DNA of 64,000 bases, from positions 1 to 64,000 of the forward strand of contig NZ_FOVH01000015.1 in assembly GCF_900115095.1 (NCBI RefSeq). The letters are read 5' to 3'. A model generated the notes under the pieces. That model saw only the letters and a program-made list of their open reading frames with translations, searched no databases and was not told where the DNA came from. The translations under genes and the position numbers were made by a program. The stretch's first letter is position 1; every line of letters begins with the position of its first letter. Positions 1 through 8,078 of this stretch are shown one piece after another. The stretch is from Actinomadura madurae. GTDB lineage: Bacteria > Actinomycetota > Actinomycetes > Streptosporangiales > Streptosporangiaceae.

Positions 1-1
1 C

Positions 2-547
2 GAGCAGGTGGTGGAGTCGGGTAAGAACCTGGCGTTCATGGCGCACTTCACCCATCCGCGGGAGTTGGAGCCGCTGATGGTGACCGAGGCGTGCCGCCGG
101 ATCCGCGACACCGGCGCGGTGATCCGGACCCAAGCGCCGCTGATCCGCACGATCAACGATGATCCGGCGGTGTGGGAGGGCATGTGGCGGACCCAGACCC
201 GGCTGGGGCTGGTGCCGTACTACATGTTCGTCGAGCGTGACACCGGCCCGCAGGACTACTTCGCGGTACCGCTGGCGCGGGCGTATGAGATCTTCCGGGA
301 CGCCTACAAGAACGTCTCGGGGCTGGCGCGGACGGTGCGAGGCCCGTCGATGTCGGCCACCCCCGGCAAGGTCTGCGTGGACGGGGTGGTGGAGGTGATG
401 GGCCACAAGGTGTTGGCGTTGCACTTCATCCAGTGCCGCGACGCCGACCTGGTCGGCAAGCCCTTCTTCGCCCACTACGACCCCGACGCGGTCTGGCTGG
501 ACGACCTCAAACCCGCCTTCACCGACCGCTTCCCCTGGGAGAAGTAG
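2..547 (+). CDS. KamA-family radical SAM protein, C-terminal part (5' truncated by window)
   Basis: The visible 181 residues match the C-terminal half of lysine 2,3-aminomutase-like radical SAM proteins: the stretch HFTHPRE, then RTQAPLIRTINDD, VPYYMFVERDTG and TVRGPSMSATPGK are hallmarks of that family. The radical SAM CxxxCxxC cluster would lie upstream and is not in the window. The frame is open to the left edge; the GTG codons at 8 and 11 are internal valines, not starts. Whether it is a true lysine aminomutase or an EpmB-like or other mutase cannot be told from this part. It converges on the MFS gene across a long hairpin terminator. Confidence 0.85.
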   Translation, partial: EQVVESGKNLAFMAHFTHPRELEPLMVTEACRRIRDTGAVIRTQAPLIRTINDDPAVWEGMWRTQTRLGLVPYYMFVERDTGPQDYFAVPLARAYEIFRDAYKNVSGLARTVRGPSMSATPGKVCVDGVVEVMGHKVLALHFIQCRDADLVGKPFFAHYDPDAVWLDDLKPAFTDRFPWEK

Positions 548-557
548 CCGTCGCACA

Positions 558-595
558 GGTGGCGTGTCGCCCTCCCGGGAGGGCGACACGCCACC
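558..595. terminator. Bidirectional terminator, perfect 19+19 palindrome
   Basis: Bases 558-576 are exactly complementary to 577-595 with no spacer, giving a 38-base perfect palindrome 10 bases after the stop at 547 and 6 bases before the stop at 602. Placement between two convergent genes indicates a shared terminator. There is no long T tract, as is common in high-GC actinobacteria. Confidence 0.85.
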
Positions 596-601
596 CGCCC
601 G

Positions 602-1795
602 TCAGCGGAGATGGCGGGCCAGGAGCAGGCAGGCGATCAGCGTGGCGGCGCCGCAGAGCACCATGACGCCGCCGGGCGCCAGGAACTCGCCGAGGGCGCC
701 CGCCGCGCCGATCCCGGCGGCCTGGCCGGTCATCAGGCCGCTTCCGTACAGGCCGATCGCCTGCCCGCGGATCGCCTCCGGCGCCGCGTCCACGAGGCGG
801 CGCTGCACGGCCAGCTCGTAGCCCAGCCCGACCGTCCCCGCGGCCATCAGCGCGCACGCCGCCGCCAGCCCCGGAGTGAAGGCGAACAGCAGGAGCGGCG
901 CGCCGGTCAGCGCGGCCAGCGGCAGCGTGAGGCGCTCGCGCAGGTCCGGGCGGACCCAGCGGCCCACCACGAGGTTGCCCGCGAACATCCCGGCCGCGGC
1001 GGCCGACAGCAGCAGGCCGGCCCCGTCCGGGTCGCCCAGGCCGCCCGCGTACGGAACGGCCACGCCCTCGGAGCCGACCGACAACGAGATCGGCAGCCAG
1101 CCGGCCAGCAGGAGACCGCGCGTGGTCCGGTCGCCCAGCAGGCGCCGGTTGACCCGCCACGTGGTCCGCGCCGTCCCCGAGGACGGGGCCCGGGACGCCG
1201 CGGGGGTCTCCGGGAGGCGGAACCGCGCCAGCCCGGCGGCGACCGCGGCGCCCGCCGCCGCGAGCCACAGCGCCCCGGACGGCGTCACCAGCGACAGCAG
1301 CAGCCCGCCCGCCGCCTGCCCGGCGATCTGGGCGCCCGCGCTGGTCATCGTGAACAGCGACCGGCCGAGGACGTAGCCGTCCCCCGGCAGCAGGGCGGGC
1401 AGCCGGGCCTGGACGGCCGCGCCGCCCACCGGGGCGAACAGCCCGACCGCGACCAGCAGCGCCATGACCGCCGGCACCGGGAGCCCGCCGGCCGCCAGGA
1501 CGGCCGTGACCGCGAGCCGCAGCAGGTGGTAGCCGGTGAGGAGCCGCCGGACCGGGACGCGGTCGGCGAGCGACAGCAGCAGCGCGCCGCCCACCACGTA
1601 CGGGAGCATCCCGGCGGCGAACACGAGCGCCGCCGCGGCGGGCGAGCCCGTCCGCTCGAACGTCTGCACCGACAGCGCGATCGTGCGGACCGAGTCGCCG
1701 CCCACCTGGAGCGTCTGGAGGGAGAACAGGGTCCGGAACTCGGCGACGCCGAACACGTCGCGGTAGCGCGCGGAAGCGGCGGGAGGAGCGATCAT
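602..1795 (-). CDS. MFS transporter
   Basis: A 397-residue, strongly hydrophobic polypeptide with the length and helix pattern of a 12-segment major facilitator. An MFS motif A-like loop (SLADRVPVRRLL) sits after the second segment, around residue 75. Substrate is unknown; such small actinobacterial MFS proteins are usually drug or metabolite exporters (family inference). The ATG at 1795 lies 59 bases from the divergent ArsR-type regulator, and the shared intergenic region contains an operator-like inverted repeat, so expression is probably controlled by that regulator. No clear SD precedes the ATG. Confidence 0.85.
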   Translation of the reverse strand: MIAPPAASARYRDVFGVAEFRTLFSLQTLQVGGDSVRTIALSVQTFERTGSPAAAALVFAAGMLPYVVGGALLLSLADRVPVRRLLTGYHLLRLAVTAVLAAGGLPVPAVMALLVAVGLFAPVGGAAVQARLPALLPGDGYVLGRSLFTMTSAGAQIAGQAAGGLLLSLVTPSGALWLAAAGAAVAAGLARFRLPETPAASRAPSSGTARTTWRVNRRLLGDRTTRGLLLAGWLPISLSVGSEGVAVPYAGGLGDPDGAGLLLSAAAAGMFAGNLVVGRWVRPDLRERLTLPLAALTGAPLLLFAFTPGLAAACALMAAGTVGLGYELAVQRRLVDAAPEAIRGQAIGLYGSGLMTGQAAGIGAAGALGEFLAPGGVMVLCGAATLIACLLLARHLR

Positions 1796-1832
1796 GACGG
1801 CGACTCTGGGGCCGCCGCCCCCGTGCCGGACA

Positions 1833-1856
1833 ATGTTTCGGGGAGGAGCGAAACAT
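1833..1856. promoter_or_regulatory. Inverted repeat, probable ArsR-type operator over SD and start codon
   Basis: ATGTTTCG (1833-1840) and CGAAACAT (1849-1856) form perfect 8-base arms around an 8-base spacer. The spacer contains the SD (GGGAGGAG) of the regulator and the right arm overlaps its ATG at 1855. This is a typical size and symmetry for an ArsR/SmtB-family site. It would block the regulator's own expression and could also affect the divergent MFS gene. Confidence 0.7.
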
Positions 1857-2871
1857 GTACCGCATCGAGGTGGGGCCGGGCGACCTCGCGGCCAGCCGGT
1901 TCGGGATCGCGCCCCTGATCGAGGTGCACGGCGCGCTCGGGCTGCTCGCCGGCCGGATGCCCGTCGGGCCGCTCGGCCCGTGGGTGGAGCGCACCCGCCC
2001 CGCGTACCGGTGCATCGCCGGCGACCCGGCGATACGCGCGCTGGCCTTCCTGCGCCGCCCGCACGGGTACATGGCCGACTTCGTCGTCCCGCCGCCCGCC
2101 CGGCCGAACCTGACCGTCCCCGACCAGCTCGCGGTCGTGCGGGCGACGCCGCTCGACCAGGCGCGCCGGGAGATCGCCCGCAACCTCACGGGCCTGCCGG
2201 AACCGGACGCCGCCGTCCGGGACGTGCTGGACGCCCCCGACGTGGTCGACCGCCTCGCGACCGGGCTGGAGACCGCCTGGCGCGTCCTGCTGGAGCCCGA
2301 CTGGCCGGTGCTGCGGTCGATCCTCGAACGCGACATCGTGCACCGCGCCGGGCGCCTGGCGGCCTACGGCTGGGCGGAGGCGCTGGACGGCCTGTCCCGG
2401 CAGGTGCGGTGGCGGGACGGGGTCATCGAGGCGGACATCCGCGCCGACGCCACCTTCCGCCTCGGCGGCGCCGGGCTGACGTTCGTGCCCGTGATCTTCT
2501 CTGACCTGGGCGCCGCGCTCGAACAGGACTGGCCTTACACGCTCATGTACCGCGCCAGGGGAGTGGCGGCGCTCTGGGAGACCCGTCCGCCGCACGACTC
2601 CGACGCGCTCGCGAAGCTGGTGGGGCGCACCCGCGCCGACCTGCTCCGCCTCCTCGCCGACCCGGCGACGACCACCTGGCTGAGCGCGCGGCTGCGGATG
2701 AGCCTCGGCGGGATCGGCGACCACCTCGCGGTGCTGCGCGCGGCCGGGCTCGTCACGCGGGAGCGCAGCGGCCGGTCCGTCCTCTACCGGCGGACCGCCG
2801 TCGGCGACGTCCTCGCCGGAACGCCCCCGGAGACGCCGGAGGCCGCCCCGGCGCTCCGGGACGGCCCCTGA
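1855..2871 (+). CDS. ArsR-type winged-helix regulator with DUF5937-like N-terminal region
   Basis: 338 residues. The first about 245 form a ligand-sensor-like region resembling DUF5937 (starts MYRIEVGPGDLAASRFG). The last about 85 hold a winged helix: LLRLLADPATTTWLSARL, then recognition helix GGIGDHLAVLRAAGLV and the wing RSGRSVLYRR, which is the ArsR pattern. There is no metal-binding CxC motif in the recognition region, so it probably senses a small molecule. ATG 1855 has the SD GGAGGAG. It is divergent from the MFS gene and likely represses it and itself through the 1833-1856 repeat (inference). Confidence 0.8.
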   Translation: MYRIEVGPGDLAASRFGIAPLIEVHGALGLLAGRMPVGPLGPWVERTRPAYRCIAGDPAIRALAFLRRPHGYMADFVVPPPARPNLTVPDQLAVVRATPLDQARREIARNLTGLPEPDAAVRDVLDAPDVVDRLATGLETAWRVLLEPDWPVLRSILERDIVHRAGRLAAYGWAEALDGLSRQVRWRDGVIEADIRADATFRLGGAGLTFVPVIFSDLGAALEQDWPYTLMYRARGVAALWETRPPHDSDALAKLVGRTRADLLRLLADPATTTWLSARLRMSLGGIGDHLAVLRAAGLVTRERSGRSVLYRRTAVGDVLAGTPPETPEAAPALRDGP

Positions 2872-2884
2872 AACGGTCGGCGGC

Positions 2885-3406
2885 TCAGGTGCCGTACACG
2901 GGGACGATCGTGGCGCGGGCCAGAGTGTGGGCGGTGATGTTGAAGCCCACGACCGCCGGGGACGTGTCGGAGTCCAGGCCCAGCGACTCCACGTCCAGCG
3001 CGTGCACGGTGAACACGTAGCGGTGCGGGTCGCCGGGCGGAGGCGCGGCGCCGCCGAACGCCTTGGTCCCGTAGTCGGTGCGGGCGTGCACGCCGATCTT
3101 CGAGTCCGCGGTGCCGGCGCCGGTGGGCAGCTCGGTCACCGTCGCGGGGATGTCGAAGAGCGACCAGTGCCAGAAGCCGCTGCCGGTCGGCGCGTCCGGG
3201 TCGAAGCAGGTCACCGCGAAGCTCTTGGTCTCGGCGGGGAAGCCCGACCAGCTCAGGTGCGGGGACTCGTTGCCGCCGCTGAAACCCCAGTCATCGAACA
3301 CATGCGTGTCAGGGAGCCGCTCGCCGTCGGCGATGTCGTCGCTGGTGACGGTGAACGACGGGACCTCGGGCAGGTACTCGTGCGGAAGCGGCGGCTTGCC
3401 GGGCAT
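2885..3406 (-). CDS. YbhB/YbcL-family PEBP (Raf kinase inhibitor-like) protein
   Basis: 173 residues with the PEBP anion-site motifs DPDAPTGSGFWHW (about residues 69-81) and PHRYVFTVHAL (about 126-136). No signal peptide is apparent, so a cytosolic location is likely. The biochemical role of bacterial YbhB/YbcL proteins is not settled. ATG 3406 is preceded by AGGAGGT, a very strong SD. It lies 50 bases downstream of the sugar-importer operon on the same strand but its own SD suggests it may also be expressed separately. Confidence 0.9.
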   Translation of the reverse strand: MPGKPPLPHEYLPEVPSFTVTSDDIADGERLPDTHVFDDWGFSGGNESPHLSWSGFPAETKSFAVTCFDPDAPTGSGFWHWSLFDIPATVTELPTGAGTADSKIGVHARTDYGTKAFGGAAPPPGDPHRYVFTVHALDVESLGLDSDTSPAVVGFNITAHTLARATIVPVYGT

Positions 3407-3456
3407 GGCGACCTCCTACATCAGATCTTCGTGTCCCTCCATCTCTATCAGGCCCC

Positions 3457-4458
3457 CTAGGTCTTGACGGCTCCCATGGTGAAGCCGGTGACGAAGCGGT
3501 CCAGGAACAGGTTGAACAGGAACGCGATCGGCACCGCCGTGATCACGGTGGACGCCTGGAGCGACTGCCAGAAGAACACGTCCCCGCGGACCAGCTGGGT
3601 GGGCACGCCGGTGCTGACCACCATCTCCGGGCTCGCCGACACGAACGCCAGCGCGTACACGAACTCGCTGGACGTGAGCGTGAAGCTGAACACGACGACC
3701 GCCACGATGCCGGGGAACACCAGCGGCAGGACGGTCCGCAGGAACGCGCCCAGGCGGCTGTAGCCGTCCACCATCGCCTGCTCCTCGACGTCCTTCGGGA
3801 CGGCCTTGAGGAACCCGATCAGCAGCCACACCGACACCGGGACCGTGATCGTCGGATACACGACGATCATCGACCAGAGCGTGTCCTCCAGGTGCAGCGC
3901 CACCACCACGCGGGTCAGCGACAGGAACAGCAGCGACGGCGGCACCAGGTAGACCATGAAGATCGCGATGCCCATCGGCGTTCCCCACGGCCGGTCCAGG
4001 CGCGCCAGCGAGTACGCGGCCGGCAGCGCGAGCAGCAGCGTGATCGCCACCACCGCCGCGCCGACGATCAGCGTGTTCACCACGAACGTCAGGAACGGCG
4101 TGTCGGAGAACAGGAACGTCACGTGGTCGGGCGTCGCGGGCTCGTTGAAGTAGAACGGGTTGCTCTCGGGGTTGTAGAGGTCCTGGTTCATCTTGAACGC
4201 GCTGACCACGCTCCACAGGAACGGCAGCGCGCACACCAGCGCCGCCAGGAACGCCGCCGTGTAGACGCCGGCCCGGGCCGCCGCGTGCCGCCGCGCGTAC
4301 TTGCGCCGAAGCGCGGCCGTCTCCCGCGCGGTGGTGGTCGCCGCCGTCTCGCTGCGTTCCGTTATCCGATCACCTTGTGGGGGGCGACCCCCCACACCCC
4401 CCGGCGACCGCCGCCGGATGCCCTCACTTCGCTCGCTGCGCTCGCTGCGTTCCGTCAT
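3457..4458 (-). CDS. Carbohydrate ABC transporter permease (MalG/UgpE type)
   Basis: 333 residues, six predicted membrane segments starting near residue 63. The EAA loop that docks on the ATPase is present (EEQAMVDGYSRLGAFLRTVLP), as in sugar-importer permeases. ATG 4458 overlaps the stop of the upstream permease gene (ATGA). The N-terminus is odd: MTERSE is repeated as ITERSE at residues 32-37 because of a 93-base in-frame insertion, adding a charged, Ser/Gly/Arg-rich leader that family members normally lack. It works with the second permease, the ATPase and the lipoprotein as one importer. Confidence 0.92.
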   Translation of the reverse strand: MTERSERSERSEGIRRRSPGGVGGRPPQGDRITERSETAATTTARETAALRRKYARRHAAARAGVYTAAFLAALVCALPFLWSVVSAFKMNQDLYNPESNPFYFNEPATPDHVTFLFSDTPFLTFVVNTLIVGAAVVAITLLLALPAAYSLARLDRPWGTPMGIAIFMVYLVPPSLLFLSLTRVVVALHLEDTLWSMIVVYPTITVPVSVWLLIGFLKAVPKDVEEQAMVDGYSRLGAFLRTVLPLVFPGIVAVVVFSFTLTSSEFVYALAFVSASPEMVVSTGVPTQLVRGDVFFWQSLQASTVITAVPIAFLFNLFLDRFVTGFTMGAVKT

Positions 4459-4461
4459 CCG
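4348..4461. repeat. 21-base direct repeats flanking a hairpin-bearing 93-bp insertion
   Basis: CTCGCTGCGTTCCGT[T/C]ATCCG occurs at 4348-4368 and 4441-4461, offset exactly 93 bases (31 codons). Between them, GTGGGGGG (4377-4384) and CCCCCCAC (4388-4395) form a perfect 8-bp hairpin with a 3-base loop, and CGCTCGCTGCG-type iterations follow (4423-4450). The structure looks like a small repeat element or slippage expansion inside the permease start. Confidence 0.75.
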
Positions 4462-5399
4462 GCCTCCAGCCTTCGGACCGCGCGCAGGATCGCGACCGCG
4501 CCCGCGAGCAGCAGCGGGAACAGGAACAGCGCGATCGCCGCGCCCTGCCCGACGTCGCCGCCCTCGATGCCGCGGAAGTACGCCCACGACGCGAGGACGT
4601 CCGTCGAGTGCGTCGGCCCGCCCCGGGTCAGCACGTACGGGACGGTCATGTCGGTGAACGTCATGATCGCGCCGAACAGCCCGGCGACCGCGATCACCGG
4701 CAGCGTCAGCGGGATCGTCACCTCGAACATCCGCCGCCAGAACCCGGCGCCGTCGATCCGCGCCGCCTCGTCGATGTCGCGCGGGATCGCCACCAGCCCG
4801 GCCATCACGATCACCGCGGCCAGCGGCGTCAGCCGCCATGTCTGCACCGCGATCACCGACGCCATCGCCGTGCCCGGACGGCCCAGCCACACGACGTTCG
4901 CGTCGATCAGCCCGAGATGGCGCAGCACCCAGTCGACCGGCGAGTAGATCGAGTCGAGGAACCACAGCCACGAGATCGTCGACAGCGCCACCGGCGTCGT
5001 CCACGGCAGCAGCACCAGGAACCGGACGAACCACTTGCCGCGGAAGTCGGCGACCAGGATGTTGGCGAGGATCTTCCCGAACACGACGATCAGCACCATG
5101 CTGACCAGCGTGAAGACCAGCGTGTTCCGCAGCGACCGCCAGAACACCCCGTCCGCGAAGATCTCGTCGAAGTTGCGGACCCCGACGAAGTCGAAGGACG
5201 GGTCGCCGGTCGTCACGTCCGAGAACGCGAACGCGATCGCCAGCAGGAACGGGACGCCGACCAGCGCGATGATGTAGACGACCGACGGCAGCAGCATCAC
5301 CCACGCGAGGAACCCCTCGCGGTCGGCGAGCCCCGCCCTGGCCCGCGCCTCGGGCACCGCCGCGGCGGCGGGCTTCGGACCCGTCCGCGCGTGGGTCAT
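4455..5399 (-). CDS. Carbohydrate ABC transporter permease (MalF/UgpA type)
   Basis: 314 residues, about six membrane segments, with the EAA motif DEAARIDGAGFWRRMFEVTIP near residue 210. The segment WLWFLDS and the LTRGGPTHSTDVL stretch near the end are typical of sugar and glycerol-phosphate importer permeases. ATG 5399 overlaps the ATPase stop (ATGA) and the stop overlaps the next permease start in the same way, indicating translational coupling. Confidence 0.93.
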   Translation of the reverse strand: MTHARTGPKPAAAAVPEARARAGLADREGFLAWVMLLPSVVYIIALVGVPFLLAIAFAFSDVTTGDPSFDFVGVRNFDEIFADGVFWRSLRNTLVFTLVSMVLIVVFGKILANILVADFRGKWFVRFLVLLPWTTPVALSTISWLWFLDSIYSPVDWVLRHLGLIDANVVWLGRPGTAMASVIAVQTWRLTPLAAVIVMAGLVAIPRDIDEAARIDGAGFWRRMFEVTIPLTLPVIAVAGLFGAIMTFTDMTVPYVLTRGGPTHSTDVLASWAYFRGIEGGDVGQGAAIALFLFPLLLAGAVAILRAVRRLEAG

Positions 5400-6469
5400 G
5401 GCGCGTCCCCCAGCGGCACCGCCGCCGTCCGGGCGCCCGACCCGGCGTCGAAGAACCGCAGCCGCTCCGAGGGCACCGCGAACTCGTGCGTCTCCCCGGA
5501 CTCCAGCGGCGTCGCCACGGTGGCGGGCAGCCGCGCGATGACGCGGGTCTCCTCGCCGACGCCGGTGACCGTCCCGTACACGTGCCGGTCGCCCGACAGG
5601 TACTCCATCCGCTCGACCCGCAGCGGCATCGCCAGCCGCGACTCCGCCGGCACGTTCTCGGCGGGCAGCAGATGCTCGGGGCGGAACCCCACCAGCACGT
5701 CGTCCCGCCGGACCAGGTTCATCGGCGGCGACCCGATGAACGTCGCGACGAACGTGTCGGACGGGTCGTCGTACACCTCCTGCGGCGTCCCGACCTGCCG
5801 GACGCGGCCGTGCTCCAGCACCGCGATCCGGTCGCCGAGCCCCATCGCCTCCGCCTGGTCGTGGGTGACGTAGATGGTGGTCGTCCCGACCCGCTCCTGG
5901 AAGCGCTTCAGCTCGTCCCGCGCGGTCGCGCGCATCTTCGCGTCGAGGTTGGACAGCGGCTCGTCCAGCAGGAACACCGCCGGATCCCGGACGAGCGCCC
6001 GCGCGAGCGCCACCCGCTGCCGCTCCCCGCCAGACAGCTGGCGCGGCTTGCGGCGCAGCAGCGGCTCGATCTCCAGCAGCTCCGCGGCCCACCGCGCCTT
6101 CTTGTCCCTCTCGTCCCGCGCCATGCCCTCCGCCCGCAGCGGGAAGACGATGTTGTCGAGCACCGACTTGTGCGGGTACAGCGCGTACGACTGGAACACC
6201 ATCGCGATCTGCCGGACCCGCGGCGGAAGGCCGTTCACCACGTTCCCGTCGATCAGCACGTCGCCTTCCGTGGGCTGCTCCAGGCCGGCGATCGTGCGCA
6301 GCAGCGTCGTCTTCCCGCACCCGGACGGCCCGAGCAGCACCAGGTACTCCCCGGGCTCGGCCGCGAGGTCCACGCCGTCCAACGCGCGTACATGCTCCGA
6401 CCGCCCGCGCCGCGCGCGCACATGCCCGTCGAAGGTCTTGACCAGCCCCTTGACCTCAACCGTCTTCAC
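5396..6469 (-). CDS. Sugar ABC transporter ATP-binding protein (UgpC/MsmK type)
   Basis: 357 residues. Walker A GPSGCGKTT (47-55), Q-loop Q93, signature LSGGERQR (145-152), Walker B FLLDEP (166-171) and switch His203 are all intact. A C-terminal regulatory TOBE-like region (VGFRPEHLLP onward) is typical of the MalK/UgpC group. An unusual charged insert (residues 15-28, HVRARRGRSEHVRA) lies between the first strand and the Walker A region. It sits 6 bases after the lipoprotein gene and overlaps the permease by 4 bases. Shared ATPases of this type can serve several importers. Confidence 0.94.
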   Translation of the reverse strand: MKTVEVKGLVKTFDGHVRARRGRSEHVRALDGVDLAAEPGEYLVLLGPSGCGKTTLLRTIAGLEQPTEGDVLIDGNVVNGLPPRVRQIAMVFQSYALYPHKSVLDNIVFPLRAEGMARDERDKKARWAAELLEIEPLLRRKPRQLSGGERQRVALARALVRDPAVFLLDEPLSNLDAKMRATARDELKRFQERVGTTTIYVTHDQAEAMGLGDRIAVLEHGRVRQVGTPQEVYDDPSDTFVATFIGSPPMNLVRRDDVLVGFRPEHLLPAENVPAESRLAMPLRVERMEYLSGDRHVYGTVTGVGEETRVIARLPATVATPLESGETHEFAVPSERLRFFDAGSGARTAAVPLGDAP

Positions 6470-6475
6470 TTGGGG

Positions 6476-7933
6476 TCAGCCGCCCACGAGGCCGCGGCCG
6501 CGCCAGTTCTTGAAGATCGCGTTGACGCGGTCCTCCGCCTCCGCGACGGCCTGCCGCGGGGACGCCTGGCCGCGGGCGGCGCGGCCGAACATCGTCGGCA
6601 GCACGTTGGTGTTGAAGATCTCCCCGATCGCCGGGTTGGACGGTCCCGGATAGCCGATGTTCGCGCTCCACGACGTCGCCGTCTTCATCAGGGCCAGCTT
6701 GTTCGCCGGCTTCGCGCCCCACGGGTCGTCGTCGAGCCAGCCGTTCAGCTGCGGGACGATCGACGGCCAGCCCGGCAGGTCGTACATCTCCGAGTGGTAC
6801 GTCACCGCGGGGAAGTTCGCCGTGTAGTGCAGCAGGAACTCCTTCGCCGCGTCCGGGTTGGCCGCGTACTTCGGGACGATCCACTGCTGGATCACGTGCT
6901 GCGCCGCCATCGCCGCCTTCGGCCCGCGCAGGGCGGGCACGAAGAAGATGTCGTCGCCGATCGTCCGGTTGGTGCCCATCGCGGTCCGCCACGCGGAGAT
7001 CGAGTTCAGGATGTAGGACGACTTCCCGGCGATCAGCGCCTGGTTGTTCGACGCGGGCGTCCAGGAGAAGACCTCGCTGGTCTCGGCCTCCTTGAACAGG
7101 CGCGCCATGAACTCGACGGCCTCGACGGTCGCGTCCGAGTTGAGGACGACCCGCTCGTTCTCGTCCTGGACGGACCCGCCGTAGGACCACAGCAGCGCCC
7201 GCGCCGCCATGTTCGAGTCGGTCTCCGGGGACAGCCCGATCCCGCACGGCACCCCGGTCTGCTTCTTGATCTCCGCGGCGCCGCGGAGCAGGTCGTCCCA
7301 GCTCGCCGGCCCGTTCGGCATGCCCACCTTCTGCCACATGGACTTGCGGTAGTCGCCGGGGTCGGGCGACCAGCCGGGGCAGTACGCGTAGAACCGCCGG
7401 GTGTTCGGGTTGTAGCTGGACTTGCGGCACAGCTCCAGCTGCTTGCCCCACCGCTTGGTGGCCTCCTGGACGACGTCGGTCATGTCCAGGACGGACGGCT
7501 CGTACTGCGAGAACGGCGCGATGTGCTGGATGAGGTCGTGCCCGCGGCCCGCCTGGATCTCCGACGCCGCCCGCCGGGGGACGTCCACGGTGTTGATGTG
7601 GTCGACCCGGACCTCGACACCGACCTTCTTGCCCCAGTCGGCGAGGAACGTGTCGAACCACTTGTCGTGCCGGGGGACGAAGTGGCTCCACATCAGGATG
7701 CTGAGCGAGCCGCTCAGCTTCTTCGCGGGGGCGGTGAACACCTCCTTCGGCACGTCCCCGGAGTTCTTCGCCTGCGGACCGCTCTTCTCGCTGGCGCACC
7801 CCGCCAGCAGGCCGTACGCGCCCGCCGTGAGGGCCGTGGAGGAGAGGAAGCCGCGTCTGCTCACTCCGGCGGAGGCGGATCGGAGGGTGTCGGGGATCGT
7901 CCCCTCTCGGGGCGTTCTGAGCCGGTCGGACAT
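6476..7933 (-). CDS. Extracellular sugar-binding lipoprotein of ABC importer
   Basis: 485 residues. The N-terminus has a twin-arginine motif (SRRGFLSS, Arg26-Arg27) followed by a lipobox LLAGC with acceptor Cys46, so it is probably Tat-exported and lipid-anchored. The remainder resembles family 1 solute-binding proteins (e.g. NPAIGEIFNTNVLPTMF near the end). The ligand is unknown. ATG 7933 has the SD GAGGGAGAG. First gene of the operon running down to 3457; its promoter should lie in 7934-8078, where I see no clear operator. Confidence 0.92.
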   Translation of the reverse strand: MSDRLRTPREGTIPDTLRSASAGVSRRGFLSSTALTAGAYGLLAGCASEKSGPQAKNSGDVPKEVFTAPAKKLSGSLSILMWSHFVPRHDKWFDTFLADWGKKVGVEVRVDHINTVDVPRRAASEIQAGRGHDLIQHIAPFSQYEPSVLDMTDVVQEATKRWGKQLELCRKSSYNPNTRRFYAYCPGWSPDPGDYRKSMWQKVGMPNGPASWDDLLRGAAEIKKQTGVPCGIGLSPETDSNMAARALLWSYGGSVQDENERVVLNSDATVEAVEFMARLFKEAETSEVFSWTPASNNQALIAGKSSYILNSISAWRTAMGTNRTIGDDIFFVPALRGPKAAMAAQHVIQQWIVPKYAANPDAAKEFLLHYTANFPAVTYHSEMYDLPGWPSIVPQLNGWLDDDPWGAKPANKLALMKTATSWSANIGYPGPSNPAIGEIFNTNVLPTMFGRAARGQASPRQAVAEAEDRVNAIFKNWRGRGLVGG

Positions 7934-8078
7934 GGGAGCTCTCCCTCACCGATGAAGGTCTCCCTCTGACGGTAAGTCCGCCGGGACGCTTCATCGAGAG
8001 ACGATCCGGTAACTCTGCGCCACTACAGTGACGCAGGCCACACGAGCCCCTCGCGTATCAGACTGCCGGGCGGTCGCC

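Noticed and set aside
5486..7969. A long open frame on the plus strand opposite the sugar importer genes
   Set aside because: It is the antisense of four well-conserved genes, with Arg/His/Pro-rich composition typical of GC-rich antisense frames and no SD.
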